Source: Lophium mytilinum (Eukaryota; Ascomycota; Dothideomycetes; Mytilinidiales; Mytilinidiaceae). Taken from it: 64,000 nt of DNA. Position 1 is the first letter of the stretch; each line of letters starts with the position of its first letter. Shown here in pieces: positions 33,014 to 43,296 of the stretch. The notes beneath the pieces were generated by a model. The model was not told the DNA's origin. It made no database searches and was given only the letters and a program-made list of their open reading frames with translations. The stretch is from the NCBI GenBank assembly GCA_010093605.1, contig MU004194.1:915793-979792 (forward strand), given 5' to 3'. Made by a program: the position numbers and the translations under genes.

Positions 33014-36000
33014 ATGGAGCGAATTGCTATAGCAGAGGTGGCACCCACCCTTCCCTCACCCGAGACAAAGGTCATCCACGCCGTAGTCACGCTTCTGTGG
33101 CCTTACTCTTCGTCGACAAAACAATGCGCACTGCTACTGGCTGACCCGGACTTCCGCCTTCGCCGCCGACAAGGGCAGGTCAGAGTGCGCTTCTCAGGAT
33201 CCAGTGCGACGGCTATTGCGCAGTCCGGGATTGGGATTGGAGATGAAGTTACGCTGAGGCTACAGGGTGCACGGTTTATTGAAGATGTTGGAGACGTCAA
33301 GACGCCCGGGAAGAGTGTAGATTGGGAGCTGGGTTACAGCCGGAGGCTTGTGCTCGAGGTATATCAATGCGGAGACTTACAACGAAGGAGTCAGTGGCTG
33401 ATCTTGAGGAATAGATTACCCAAGATGGCAAGGAGCTATCAAACATCGACATTGACGATCGAAACCCGTCGCCAGAACCATCGCTCCCGGACACAATAGT
33501 AGAAGCACGAAATATTCCCTCCATGATCACACCCGCCATCGATCGAATCAACACTCAGCACATCAGCTCTCAGATATCTCCAGATCAATGGTCCTCGCCT
33601 GTATTCCTCAAACGGACACGTTTATCCGAAGGATCTCTATTCGGGTCTGAACTGAACACCATGGATACTGCTGAGGATGGAGGCATTACAGGACACCGCC
33701 AAAAGAGAAGGAAGAGGAAATCATACAGAGATTGGAGCGGCGTATGGACATACTCTGCGAGGACGCCTTCTCCTGAAAAGGAAGAGGCTACATCTGCAGA
33801 AGAAGAGGAATCAGAGTCAGCTGAGGAAGACGTAGGAGTGACGCCCTCACGTTTCCCGCGTACCCCAATTTCCCCCCCCAAAGGAAAAGAGATTGTTTCA
33901 GTTGCAACCCTCCCTCTTGAACAGCCATCGCCCAGCGAAGTGGCCTCGTACGAGCCACAGCAGTTTGATCAACCTAACTTGGTTCTTCATGAGGTGGAAG
34001 AAGTGGTACAATCATCCCATATCTATGATAGTGGTGCGCCTTTCGTGCAGGAGGGTCTCAGCGATGAGGTGTTCGTTGCAGAGCAAACGGCGCACCATTT
34101 TCAGCGCTTTGGAAATGGCGAAACGTTCGTACAGGACGATCTCATTGACGACGATGACTTTATCACGACTGAGGAAAGGTTTGATGTCCAAGAGCTGGAT
34201 AACGACGACCTCTATAGCCAGCCAGAACCGTATAAGCCTCAGGAGGAGGTAATGTATGAAGGCGACGCGGAGCCGAACACTGAGGATGAAGCCGAACTTG
34301 TCCAGGAAGTTGATTCACAGGGCTCACAAACTGGTGAACTGGAAATCGAAGAATTGGAGGACTTTCATGGTGACGACCAACACCAGTTTCCCGTAGCGGG
34401 CGAAACGTACTGGAGCGAGACAGAAGTAGCCTCCTCTGAGCTAGACGAAGAGCATGATATGCTCGACCAAGTCGATCAGGAGGACTACGATGAAGAAGAG
34501 CAAGAAGAACGGCAAGAAGAACGACAGGAACATTATCCTACTGAACCGCCAGAAATTATGGTATTGGGCTCTACAGAAGAAGACAGTTCGGATGAAGACA
34601 GTTCGGACGAATCCCTCTCCGATGATGAATCGGACGATGAAGAAGAGCCTCATCAGGAACTCCAGAATCGAGAGCGGTCAGGAACGCAAGAGGAACCAAT
34701 AATTCTTGAAGAGGACTCAGAAGAAGCGAGCGATACTGAAGAATCGGAGCGTGATCAGGTTTTGAGGCGTCGAGACCGCTCCGGGACCCAGGAAGAACCA
34801 ATTCAGCTTGGTAGAAGTGTAGCGGTGATGATGCCTCCGCCAGATTTGCCGGTTCTTCGCACGAACTTCGCGTCCGCTACCACTTCGCAAGTCCAAACGC
34901 CTCTTGGAGATGCACCTACGACTCCGGTTCTCAAGCCATTGACACCATCTACTCTCCCGATGCCGTCTCCTTTCCCAGGGGAACGAGACGCAAGCTTTGC
35001 GTCCTATCTTGATCACCAGCAAGGAGGCTCTTCGGCTGGAAACGAGGCGAACTCAGAAGATCAGCGCAAAGAGCCTACCCTGGACCCGGATGAGGACGAA
35101 ACTGACCCGAGCGACTTCTACCATTTGGCGGTACACAATACACATACTTCTAACTATAGCGACTTACGATTCTCGTTCGGATTTGACGGATCGGCCTCCA
35201 CTCGTGAGAAGTCCCCGCCGGGGGAGCTTGCGACTATCTTGCCCGAAGAGGAAGACATAAACCACGTCATTAGTCCAACTATGGGTACTGTCGATAATGC
35301 AGGTGAAACGGAGCGACTCTCGCAGATCGACGAGCCAGAAGAGGACCTTGTTGGTGAAACTCGCAGCATTGATGCAGATCTAGAAGTCATTGATCCCGCC
35401 GAAGGGGCGGACCAACTAGCTCAGGTCGAGGAGGCCGATGAAGAGACTCTGACCGAAAATCGCGACGACGATATAGACATGGAAAGCCTTGATACGAACG
35501 AGAAGGCAGACCAAATTCATGTCGATGAAAACGACGAAGATCTTTCGGATGGATCCCACGACGACGACATGGGCGTCCAAGTTATTGGCCACTCCGAGGA
35601 GCAGGATGTCGTTTCCGAACAGCAGAGTGGCCTTTCCAACTCTGATGGAAGTGACGGAGCTCGTCCAGACGATACTTCCAACAGTGATATAGGCGTAGAC
35701 ACTATTGATCATTCCGACCTGGAGAGTAGCGATCCCAAGTCAGGCGAAAGGCGTGAGGGCTCTCGAGGCGACGATCACGATACGATTACTACGGGCGTAG
35801 CCATTTCTCATCAAATTCAAGCAACGCACTGGCCGCTCGTCGAGGCTGAACAGGCCATGTCTGAAGTCAATTCTTCACGAGAGGTATCCCCTGGTCCTCA
35901 AACAGAGCAGAACAGACCTTCCGTGTTCATCGACATTTCGTCCGACGAAGAAGAGGAGGAGTTGGTGGAAGGAGAGGACGAGGGACGAGATGAAATTCAC

Positions 36001-38937
36001 GAACTGCAACAAGAACGGCCTCAAGAACGTGCTGATCACTGGACTCAGTCTGACGCCCATGATAGCCAAAACCCAACCTCGGAAGATACTATTCAGACGA
36101 GTGAAGATCATGGACCTTCTCTTAGCTCTCCTCATATTACTGAGAAGCCTTATTCGACTAGCCCACCCAATCATCACGAACACGTCCAAAACGATGTGGT
36201 AATGATGGACGATCATCAGATAAAGACGTCAGATATTGATAGCGATAGCGATGGCGAAGAGCTCCCTGACTTCTTTGAGCTCCTGAGCCAGCCAAACCGT
36301 TTAGACAAAGACACGCAACAATCCAGCCCTCCTGATATTCCAGCTCAAGCTGAGGACAACGAGATTGATGGTACACAGGGTCTACCTGTCGCGCTTGAAG
36401 TGGAGAACTCTGCTTCTTACCAATCCATACATGAGACACCAGAGGATTACTCTTCTACGATACCCCCAACATCGCAATATGTAGCAGCTGAGCACAAGGA
36501 GAGACTTGCTCCTGGATCAGCTGAGATTGGAGTCCCGCCTTCGTCTAGGCTAACCGAAATCGTGGATCTTGGTGACGGAGAAAGTGACGAAGACGACGAC
36601 AAAGATGAGGAGACGACCGCCTTCTCAACGGTTTTGAACGCCTCAAGAAGCGAGTACGACGGTCTTGACAATGTTCCTCAACCTCTTAGCGACGAAGTTA
36701 ATGATAGCCAGACCGAACTCTTCATTAGTGCGCCACAATCTTTGATTGTCAAGCTGCGGCTACCGAAGCCCAGTTCAGAGCAAGTCGATGAGGATCCCAA
36801 GCTGGACCTGAGCGCGCCCGCAATGAACACAAGATCCAAGAAGAATGCCTCGCCTGCTAAAGTTGATCCGCCTCATAGGAACCTGCGTTCCAGGCACCAA
36901 GATACGTCGCCCATAAAGAGCAAGAAAGAAGGTACCAAGGCAGCAAAAGTTGAGCAAGCTCCGAAAATAGAGCCTTCTCCCTTGCCTTCGACATCTCGCT
37001 CATCGTCTGTCAAATTCGATGAAAGCCTCTTCGAGCCTCTAGATTTTCCACTAGACGATATGGATACAGGATCGAAGAGAAAAATTTCGTTGTCTAGATT
37101 TCCCCCCGGCACCATCATCAAAGACTCTTTCGACGATAACTTACACTCTGAGGCATCAATATCCACTGTCCCCTTCTCGGATGACGCGCAGACGGTGACT
37201 ATGGAGAACTACGATTATCGCTACGGTTTGGACGATCCTGAGCAACAGCATGTCTCAGAGCCACGGCAGGATCCTAGGGACATGTTACCGCCAGGTGAAG
37301 AAGTCCGTCCCCGGCAAGAATCCCATGACATAGAGACACAGCGCTCGCCCAGCCCAACCATAGCCTCATCACCACCGGAAGCTCCCTGGGATAATGAAAC
37401 CACTCCGGGCCAAGTCAGTTATCCGCGTCTTCCACTCGATAGGTCTAGTCCGCCTGCAACTCAGCCTGAAGCAGATCCGCAAGACATCACCATGCACAAC
37501 TACTCTCTGGCCGACAGCAACCTTCCGATGACACCAGATGCCAGCCAACACCCAGTGACATCGCAATCATTTTCTTTGGGCACGCATATCGATGAGACAC
37601 TCCAACAAAATACGGACGAGCAGCGCTTCCAAGAGCCACAGCCTACTTTGGGTACTCACGTTTCAGAGACTTTGCCCGAAACATTGCCACTCTCCCCACA
37701 ACTTACTCAAGAGACAACTGCAGCGTTTTCTTCTGCGCCCCCCGAGCGAGTTGAAATGCCTTCGGACTCCGTTCCCCGGTCCTCGGCGACAGGAAAGAAG
37801 CCAGTTCCAATTCATGGACAGGAATCTGCTAGTATAGCTGGGCAAAATCGTGGCCCTGTACACGACCCTTTAGCCAACCTAGACTCTACGCAGCAGAGAC
37901 CTGTTGAATCACGTAGGCAAAGCAGGTACAGTCGCGACACTATATGGAACAACCCTCTAGCCAAATCGGAATTCCTGCAGGTAGACGAGATGGTAAATGG
38001 TTCAAACTACTCAGCTCCTCGCAAGGGACCCCGGACTTCCCTAAATACTGGAGACGGTACACCAGAACAACTCCAGAGTTCTTTGACACATTTAGGAGGT
38101 AAACCTGCACAACCTCGACATATAAAAAGGGCGCTCCCATCGCGTGCCAGTGTCGGCGGCACACCTGTTCCTGCGGTCTTGAGTGAGTGGTTTGCGCCAC
38201 GTTCTAGCCTAGTTGCAAAGGAATCGTCTCCTGCCACTTCGACGACCAGTCAAGGGGAAGATGGCAGTAGAAGTGCGGTCTTGGAGGAAAAGACTGCACA
38301 TCTACTTGCACCCACACCAACCGAGCAGGTCCAGCCTCGCCAAGCTGCGGAAACTCCAAGTCAAGGCTTCCGCACCAATTTGTCTTACTATACGCCCCTA
38401 TCTAAACTTAACACCTACCTCAACATATCCTCGCAATCCCTAGACAACTCCCTCGATGTCCTCGTAATTGTTACGCGTGACGCATCACCGGCGGAGCGAG
38501 CCAAAAAAGGCCCACGAGATTTCAGCACCGTTTTTCACATCACTGACGCCTCTATCCATCCGAATGCCATACAGGTACAGATATTCCGTCCTTACCGCGC
38601 TGCTGTCCCTACCGCACAGGCGGGAGACGTGGTGCTCTTGCGCAACTTCGCAGTCAAGTCGCATAAGGGTAAAGAACAGCTACTAAGCTTGGAGGATAGT
38701 GCGTGGCGTGTGTGGCGTTTTGGAAAGCCTTTGTGGGGTATGAAGAAGGGGCAACATGGGGAGATAGAGGCGCGGGAGGAGTGTAGCGGACCGCCAGCTG
38801 AAGTGGGCGACGAGGAACGAGGACAGGTGGAGGTGTTTCGGACGTGGTGGCAGAGCGTAGCTGATATGAATGGGAACAGCATGGGGAACAATGAGGCCGG
38901 AGGAAGGCGCGGACATGCTCTGAGGAGCCAACTCTAA
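33014..38937 (+). CDS. Telomeric ssDNA-binding POT1/Cdc13-type OB-fold protein, very large and acidic
   Basis: Two exons (33014-33358, 33415-38937) encode 1955 residues. Residues about 15-115 form an OB-like domain (TKVIHAVVTLLWPYSSSTKQC, then VRVRFSGSSATAIAQ and GDEVTLRLQGARF). Residues about 1770-1905 form a second OB fold of the Telo_bind type: YYTPLSKLNTYLN, LDVLVIVTRDASPAER, FHITDASIHPNAIQVQIFRPY, AGDVVLLRNFAVKSHKGKEQLLSLEDSAW. Between them lie some 1600 residues, mostly Asp/Glu/Ser/Gln-rich and predicted disordered, with degenerate repeats. A basic patch (KRRKRKSYRDWSG) near residue 185 is a possible nuclear signal. Likely nuclear and bound to single-stranded telomeric DNA, by analogy with fungal proteins annotated this way; direct function unproven. 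The first ATG is at 33014. Confidence 0.83.
34672..34810 (+). repeat. Two diverged copies of an RSGTQEEPI-coding unit inside the OB-fold gene
   Basis: Copies near 34672 (RERSGTQEEPI) and 34769 (RDRSGTQEEPI) lie about 98 nt apart, with different third-base choices, suggesting an old duplication kept by selection on protein. A looser repeat of acidic units (IDxxE..DQ..VEE.DE) follows at about 35380-35720. Confidence 0.6.
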
Positions 38938-39323
38938 GAACATGGTTGATAAGCCTTTATGATGGAGGCGTGGATCACTAAAGCATTATGAAGTAGATTT
39001 CGGCAGAAATGTAACATGAATATATTGACAGTATTACGATGTTTTACTACACGCAAGTTTTGATCTATAGACTTTGATAGCATGGACTCACTGAATAAGA
39101 TCGTCCGGCAATAAACGGTGAATGATTTGGGGGCCACAAGAACAGCAATTGAAATCACGTTGGTTGGAGAGAAGGTTTAGAAAAAAATTCATGAAATGTG
39201 GACTTAACTAGAAATCATACAGCAGCTGCCACCATGGCTATTGGGAAAGCACCATGCGAACAAGTTCACCTAGTCAGCAGTGGGTTCCAGCTACCACGCG
39301 AGGGAGTGGAGAAGGGACTCGGC
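38938..39323. other. Intergenic between convergent OB-fold gene and kinase 1
   Basis: About 390 nt, AT-rich 3' flanking sequence for both genes. Nothing else seen. Confidence 0.5.
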
Positions 39324-40298
39324 CTAATTGAATGCCCACGAAGCCAATGGCTCCGGCTTGTGGCTCTCGACCCACTCCTTGGAGTACTTGGTGACGAGGC
39401 CTGGCAAGTAAAACGAGGATTCTCGCTCGGCCGAGTCTCGCTTCAGAGTTTTCTTGGTTACCTGGGTTAGCTCTTGGCTGTAAAAGCTCTTGAGCGGAGA
39501 GCTCCTCAGGGTATGATCCGGCACCCTCAGAAGGCGAGCCAAGCAGTGGATGACCAGTCCGAGCTGATAAACATCGGACCGCCTATCGTACTTAGGGCAC
39601 TCCGGGGGCGAGAAGGCTCTGGCCTGGCGACTCACCTGTTCGTTCTTGGCGAGTCCGGTTGTGATATCGCTCATGGAGATACCGCAACCAAAGTCACCGA
39701 GAACGCTTCGGGGGTAGAGACCACCGGTGTCTGTCAAGAAGATGTTTCCAGGTTTGATGTCTCGGTGGAGGATTGAGTCCCAGTCGGGATCAACTTTGTC
39801 ATCCTCCTTATGAATCCCGTAAACACAGAATCGCAGTGCCTTCGCAACATCCAGGAGCACACGCCAGAGGAAGCCTTCAGGCAGGTATACCTGTTTGTTC
39901 TCGTACCGATCGATAAGAGTGTCGAGGGCTCCAAGCTCGTAGAACTCCATGTACATTCGAGGGGTATCACGAGGATCTAGCTCGAAGGCCTTCAGTTGAG
40001 CTATGTTGGGATGGCCTCGAAGTTGGCGGAGGTAGGCAACCTCGCGCTTTGCGTGCAGCTCCCTAACATCCCGTGACGTAAAGCGCTTTTCGATGTATAG
40101 CTTGCCGGAGCTCTTGGACTTGACGATGAAGATCCCGCCATTGAGCGCACCGACGTCGCCGCCTGCTTGCTTCGTTAAGGCTTTTACAAGCTTGAAGTGG
40201 GATTCTTCCTTGGCGTGGCTGGGACCCGGGGCTCGTTCTTTAAGGGAGTGGCCGCGGTGGCCGCGGTGGCCGCCGAAATCGAATCGCGGGAGAGGCAT
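39324..40298 (-). CDS. Protein kinase, member 1 of a local three-gene family
   Basis: Intronless, 324 residues from the ATG at 40298 (the frame is open further upstream, but without an ATG). Catalytic parts are present: Lys in LYIEKRFTSRD, Glu in HAKREVAYLRQL, the loop HRDIKPGNIFL with catalytic Asp, and DFG in VLGDFGCGIS. The glycine-rich loop is replaced by GALNGGIFIV, and the APE motif reads SPPECPKYDRRSDVYQLG. The C-terminus is EPLASWAFN. A His/Gly-rich GGHRGHRGHS lies near the start. Overall fold resembles NEK-like or other Ser/Thr kinases; target unknown. Paralogues follow at 41143-42093 and 43297-44226 on the same strand. Confidence 0.88.
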   Translation of the reverse strand: MPLPRFDFGGHRGHRGHSLKERAPGPSHAKEESHFKLVKALTKQAGGDVGALNGGIFIVKSKSSGKLYIEKRFTSRDVRELHAKREVAYLRQLRGHPNIAQLKAFELDPRDTPRMYMEFYELGALDTLIDRYENKQVYLPEGFLWRVLLDVAKALRFCVYGIHKEDDKVDPDWDSILHRDIKPGNIFLTDTGGLYPRSVLGDFGCGISMSDITTGLAKNEQVSRQARAFSPPECPKYDRRSDVYQLGLVIHCLARLLRVPDHTLRSSPLKSFYSQELTQVTKKTLKRDSAERESSFYLPGLVTKYSKEWVESHKPEPLASWAFN

Positions 40299-40440
40299 GA
40301 TTGTTTGGTTCTGAAGCTTTCCTTGAGGTTTTTGAGACAAGTGGAATCGAAGCGCTGGAACTTTGTGATGTTCTGAAGTTACGATCCAGTTGAATGCTAA
40401 AGCTGAAGCTGATGGGGGATTAGAAGGAGAAGCTGTCAAT

Positions 40441-40448
40441 TTTATATA
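40441..40448 (-). promoter_or_regulatory. TATA-like box upstream of kinase 1
   Basis: TATATAAA on the minus strand, about 143 nt before the ATG at 40298. Its spacing supports starting the protein at 40298 and not further upstream. Confidence 0.4.
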
Positions 40449-40791
40449 ATGATAACCCAAGTCTAAACAATGTATTGGGTAGCTTTTATTCTTTTACTGA
40501 CTAGTTTTGTGAGAAAACATACCACGATAATCGCGGAACAATGTAACATCGCTCACAATACAGCGCTCACAATGCCACTAGTGTAGTATGAGGCCATAGG
40601 TGGAGCACGAGAACAACCGGGAACTGAATGTAGCAGCATAAGTGTAGGATTACAACCCTTTAAGTAGATGCTTGATATATGCCTAGAAAGGCCTTATAAC
40701 AATAGCCAACGGATAGAGTTCGCTCAGGAGGGTGAAGCATGTGCTGTTTTCTCCCGAAGCCTCGACTTGATGTCGTCTAAGCTTTCCGTCA

Positions 40792-40820
40792 CAGGGGTCG
40801 ACAGGAGAGCTGTCACCCCC
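40792..40820 (+). repeat. Left terminal inverted repeat of the MITE
   Basis: Pairs with 41019-41047. One mismatch (AGCTGTC against AACTGTC) within the first 26 bases; similarity fades in the following C-run. Confidence 0.8.
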
Positions 40821-41018
40821 CCAAATTACCAGGAGAAATGTTCAAAATACCCAAATTGTTAAATTTAAGTTAAGGGATACCAAAACAAGGTCGCTTTATA
40901 CAGCTCTGCGTATTTAGATTTTAGAAATTCTTTCTTACTGCCGAGTTCTTAATATTAGAAGTCTCGTCGCTACCCCATTTCAAAGGATCTGATTGGTTGA
41001 TCGGCCCGCGGAGGAGGG

Positions 41019-41047
41019 GGTGGTGACAGTTCTCCTGTCGACCCCTG
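41019..41047 (-). repeat. Right terminal inverted repeat of the MITE
   Basis: Reverse complement of the left arm at 40792-40820. Ends CCTGTCGACCCCTG. Confidence 0.8.
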
Positions 41048-41142
41048 TGCCGTTATGGCTCTGATACGTGGATCCAAGAAGCCATTATTGAGACTGACGG
41101 ACCCCTGGAGATACAGCTTGTCCGTTTAGAAACCACCTGATA

Positions 41143-42093
41143 CTATTCCCGAAATGCCCATGATTTCAGTGGTCTCGGAGCATTTCGCGCGCAGAATGCT
41201 TGGAAATGTTGATCAACTATACCTGGCAAATGTAGGGTAGATGGTCGTGAACTTGGATCCGGAAGTAACATTTGTAAAAGGATACCATCGAGGGGGTCAC
41301 TATAGGGGTTCCCCATTTCCCAGGTCCTGGAAATTGAGTCATGGTCTGGGACATCAAGATTTTGAATCATGCAATGAATCGTTAAACCCAACTGGAATAC
41401 ATCGCTCCTCCTAGAGTAGGCTGGGGCCTCGGGTGGTGAAAATTCAGGAGCCTGTCTACTGGTCAGTGCCGATGCAGTACCATTAACGATGTCTATGTCG
41501 GAAACTGAGCATCCGAAATCGCCAAGGACAATGCGAGGGTAGAGAGCGCGAGGATCGCTTGGGCTGGCGAGGAATACGTTCCCAGGCTTAATATCGCGAT
41601 GAATGATGGCATTCCAGTTCTCAGGGACCATTCCGCCACTCCCAAAGACATAGCCATGCACGCAAAAGCAGAGAGCTTTGCTGAGTTCCAGTAGCGTGTG
41701 CCCAACAAAGCCGTGGGGAAGTGTTTCGGATCTCCTCCAATAACGCGCTATTAGAGTGTCCAAAGCACCAAGATCATAGAACTCGAGGTAGAGCGCCGGG
41801 TGTCTCTGGCGGGGCAGATAACCGAATATGTGGCAGATGTTAAAGTGGCCTCGTAATTGCTTGAGAGCCTTCATTTCGCGCTCCATATGGCGGGTTTCCA
41901 TATCCTGCCTCGTGACTCGTTTTTCAACCCGGAGTTTCCCATGCCGAATAGTTCTCACCAGAAAAATGCCGGCATTGCAAGCTCCACCGTCTCCATCTCC
42001 TGGTTGCTTGAGTGTCTTGATAACCACATACGGAGACGGTGGCGTGGGCAGCTGGCCTCGACGCGAACCAGAAAATCTAGGTGGTTGTGACAT
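41143..42093 (-). CDS. Protein kinase, member 2 of a local three-gene family
   Basis: Intronless, 316 residues, ATG at 42093 (MSQPPRFSGSRRGQLPTPP). Conserved parts: GACNAGIFLVRT in place of the glycine loop, Lys in LRVEKRVTRQD, Glu in REMKALKQLRG, YLEFYDLGALDTLIARY, HRDIKPGNVFL, LGDFGCSVSD, and SPPEAPAYSRRSDVFQLGL. It ends PRPLKSWAFRE. By eye it is closer to member 3 than to member 1, sharing ACNAGI, SKALCFCVHGY and SRQAP. All catalytic residues needed for phosphotransfer seem present. Substrates unknown; tandem placement indicates local duplication. The MITE lies just downstream. Confidence 0.88.
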   Translation of the reverse strand: MSQPPRFSGSRRGQLPTPPSPYVVIKTLKQPGDGDGGACNAGIFLVRTIRHGKLRVEKRVTRQDMETRHMEREMKALKQLRGHFNICHIFGYLPRQRHPALYLEFYDLGALDTLIARYWRRSETLPHGFVGHTLLELSKALCFCVHGYVFGSGGMVPENWNAIIHRDIKPGNVFLASPSDPRALYPRIVLGDFGCSVSDIDIVNGTASALTSRQAPEFSPPEAPAYSRRSDVFQLGLTIHCMIQNLDVPDHDSISRTWEMGNPYSDPLDGILLQMLLPDPSSRPSTLHLPGIVDQHFQAFCARNAPRPLKSWAFRE

Positions 42094-43296
42094 GGTGGTG
42101 TGGAAATGTTAAGAATAGGAAACCAAGATAGAAGTTCTGTGGATAGCGTGGAAGTAAAGAGACTATCGAACTTGAAGAGAAATTGAATATGTATATTGTA
42201 GGAATTTTATAGAGCGTGCAAAAGCCAGTGAGTGAAGGTATTTAGTTGGTATATGCCAGGTGTCTATGATGGCTGCATACCAGCCACCGTGCCGACAGCG
42301 CACGCAAATAACGATGTCGAGTCCAGTCCATGATGTCGCAGCCAACTACTAATACTGGCTCAATTCCGTAACACGTGTCCCTTCTCAAAGGAGCTTTGTG
42401 TGTTGCGCGAGGTGGGCGACCGCGCTGTTATGCAGGTGCGTTGAGACCCGTATACCTACCTTTTGGTGCATATTATATCCGCCATGATGAGTTTATGGTA
42501 CCCTTAGGACGACGCTGTAGAGGTAGCAACTGTCTTCCATGTTCGAGGAGCGAGATTTGGTTGGATTGAATGGATTCATCTACGATAGCGTTCAGATGGT
42601 ATAAATGACTGTCCGATCCCGGGCCGGGTGGGTAAAGACTGACGTACTTGCTCAGTCATTTGACTGATGGTACAATTGCGTGTCGGTGTAGCTCAGGTGC
42701 CATTTCGTGATAGGGCTGACGAATATGTTCGTCGTAAAAATGGCATACGGCCCGATGCGCTGCCTTGATTTGGACGAGGCAGAGGTCAGTAGAGTGGCTG
42801 CGATTCACATCAAGACAGGCCTGACTACGCAAGGCGAATGCATAGCAGCTGGGTAATAGGGTGGGTAGCTATCAACGGTATCAAGTTAGTATCTCGATAC
42901 ATGGAACTTGATAGTCTTGGGTACATTACTGACGTTGTTTGTGAACAAGGGATCTGCAGTTCGGCTGCTTCTACAGAGCTGTTCTACTATGATTCTCTAT
43001 ATCAGTTAGCAAGCTACATGACGTGAAATGCAATGCTATTAATCTCATTGTGCATCGACAAGCTGTTTTCGATCGACTGGCTCGTTGAGGCGTCGAGTAG
43101 GGTTGCGGACTTGAAGGGGATCAGCACAGCTTCATGATAGTAGGGTTGTCTTATGCTGACACAATGCGCCGAAACCACTCGAGCTTTCAATCTATCGAGT
43201 CTCGGAGAGCCTAGCATGAGAGGTTTCGGATACTGTTAACAGATCGAAGACGGAAGAGATCGCTGATGTGAAAAGTTGAGCTATAAAAAATTGCAG
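42094..43296. other. Intergenic between kinases 2 and 3
   Basis: 1.2 kb, rather AT-rich. It contains the kinase 2 promoter. No gene, and no copy of the MITE ends found here. Confidence 0.45.

Larger units (their letters stand above)
40784..41055. mobile_element. hAT-like non-autonomous element (MITE), 256 nt plus flanking target duplication
   Basis: Near-perfect terminal inverted repeats of about 27-30 nt begin CAGGGGTCGACAGGAGA at 40792 and end with the reverse complement at 41047; the arms differ at a few positions only. The flanking eight bases, TTCCGTCA (40784-40791) and TGCCGTTA (41048-41055), match at six of eight, as expected of an aged hAT 8-bp target duplication. The inside is AT-rich and has no ORF, so movement would need a transposase from elsewhere. 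CAGGG-type ends are typical of hAT elements. A 4-bp duplication (CCGT) with ends two bases further out is a less likely alternative. Confidence 0.8.
40299..41142. other. Intergenic between kinases 1 and 2, containing a MITE
   Basis: Holds the kinase 1 promoter and, from 40792 to 41047, the hAT-like MITE listed separately. No ORF with a motif. Confidence 0.5.

Noticed and set aside
40299-40460. Longer kinase 1 N-terminus
   Set aside because: The upstream frame has no ATG and a TATA-like box lies inside it; the start at 40298 fits better.
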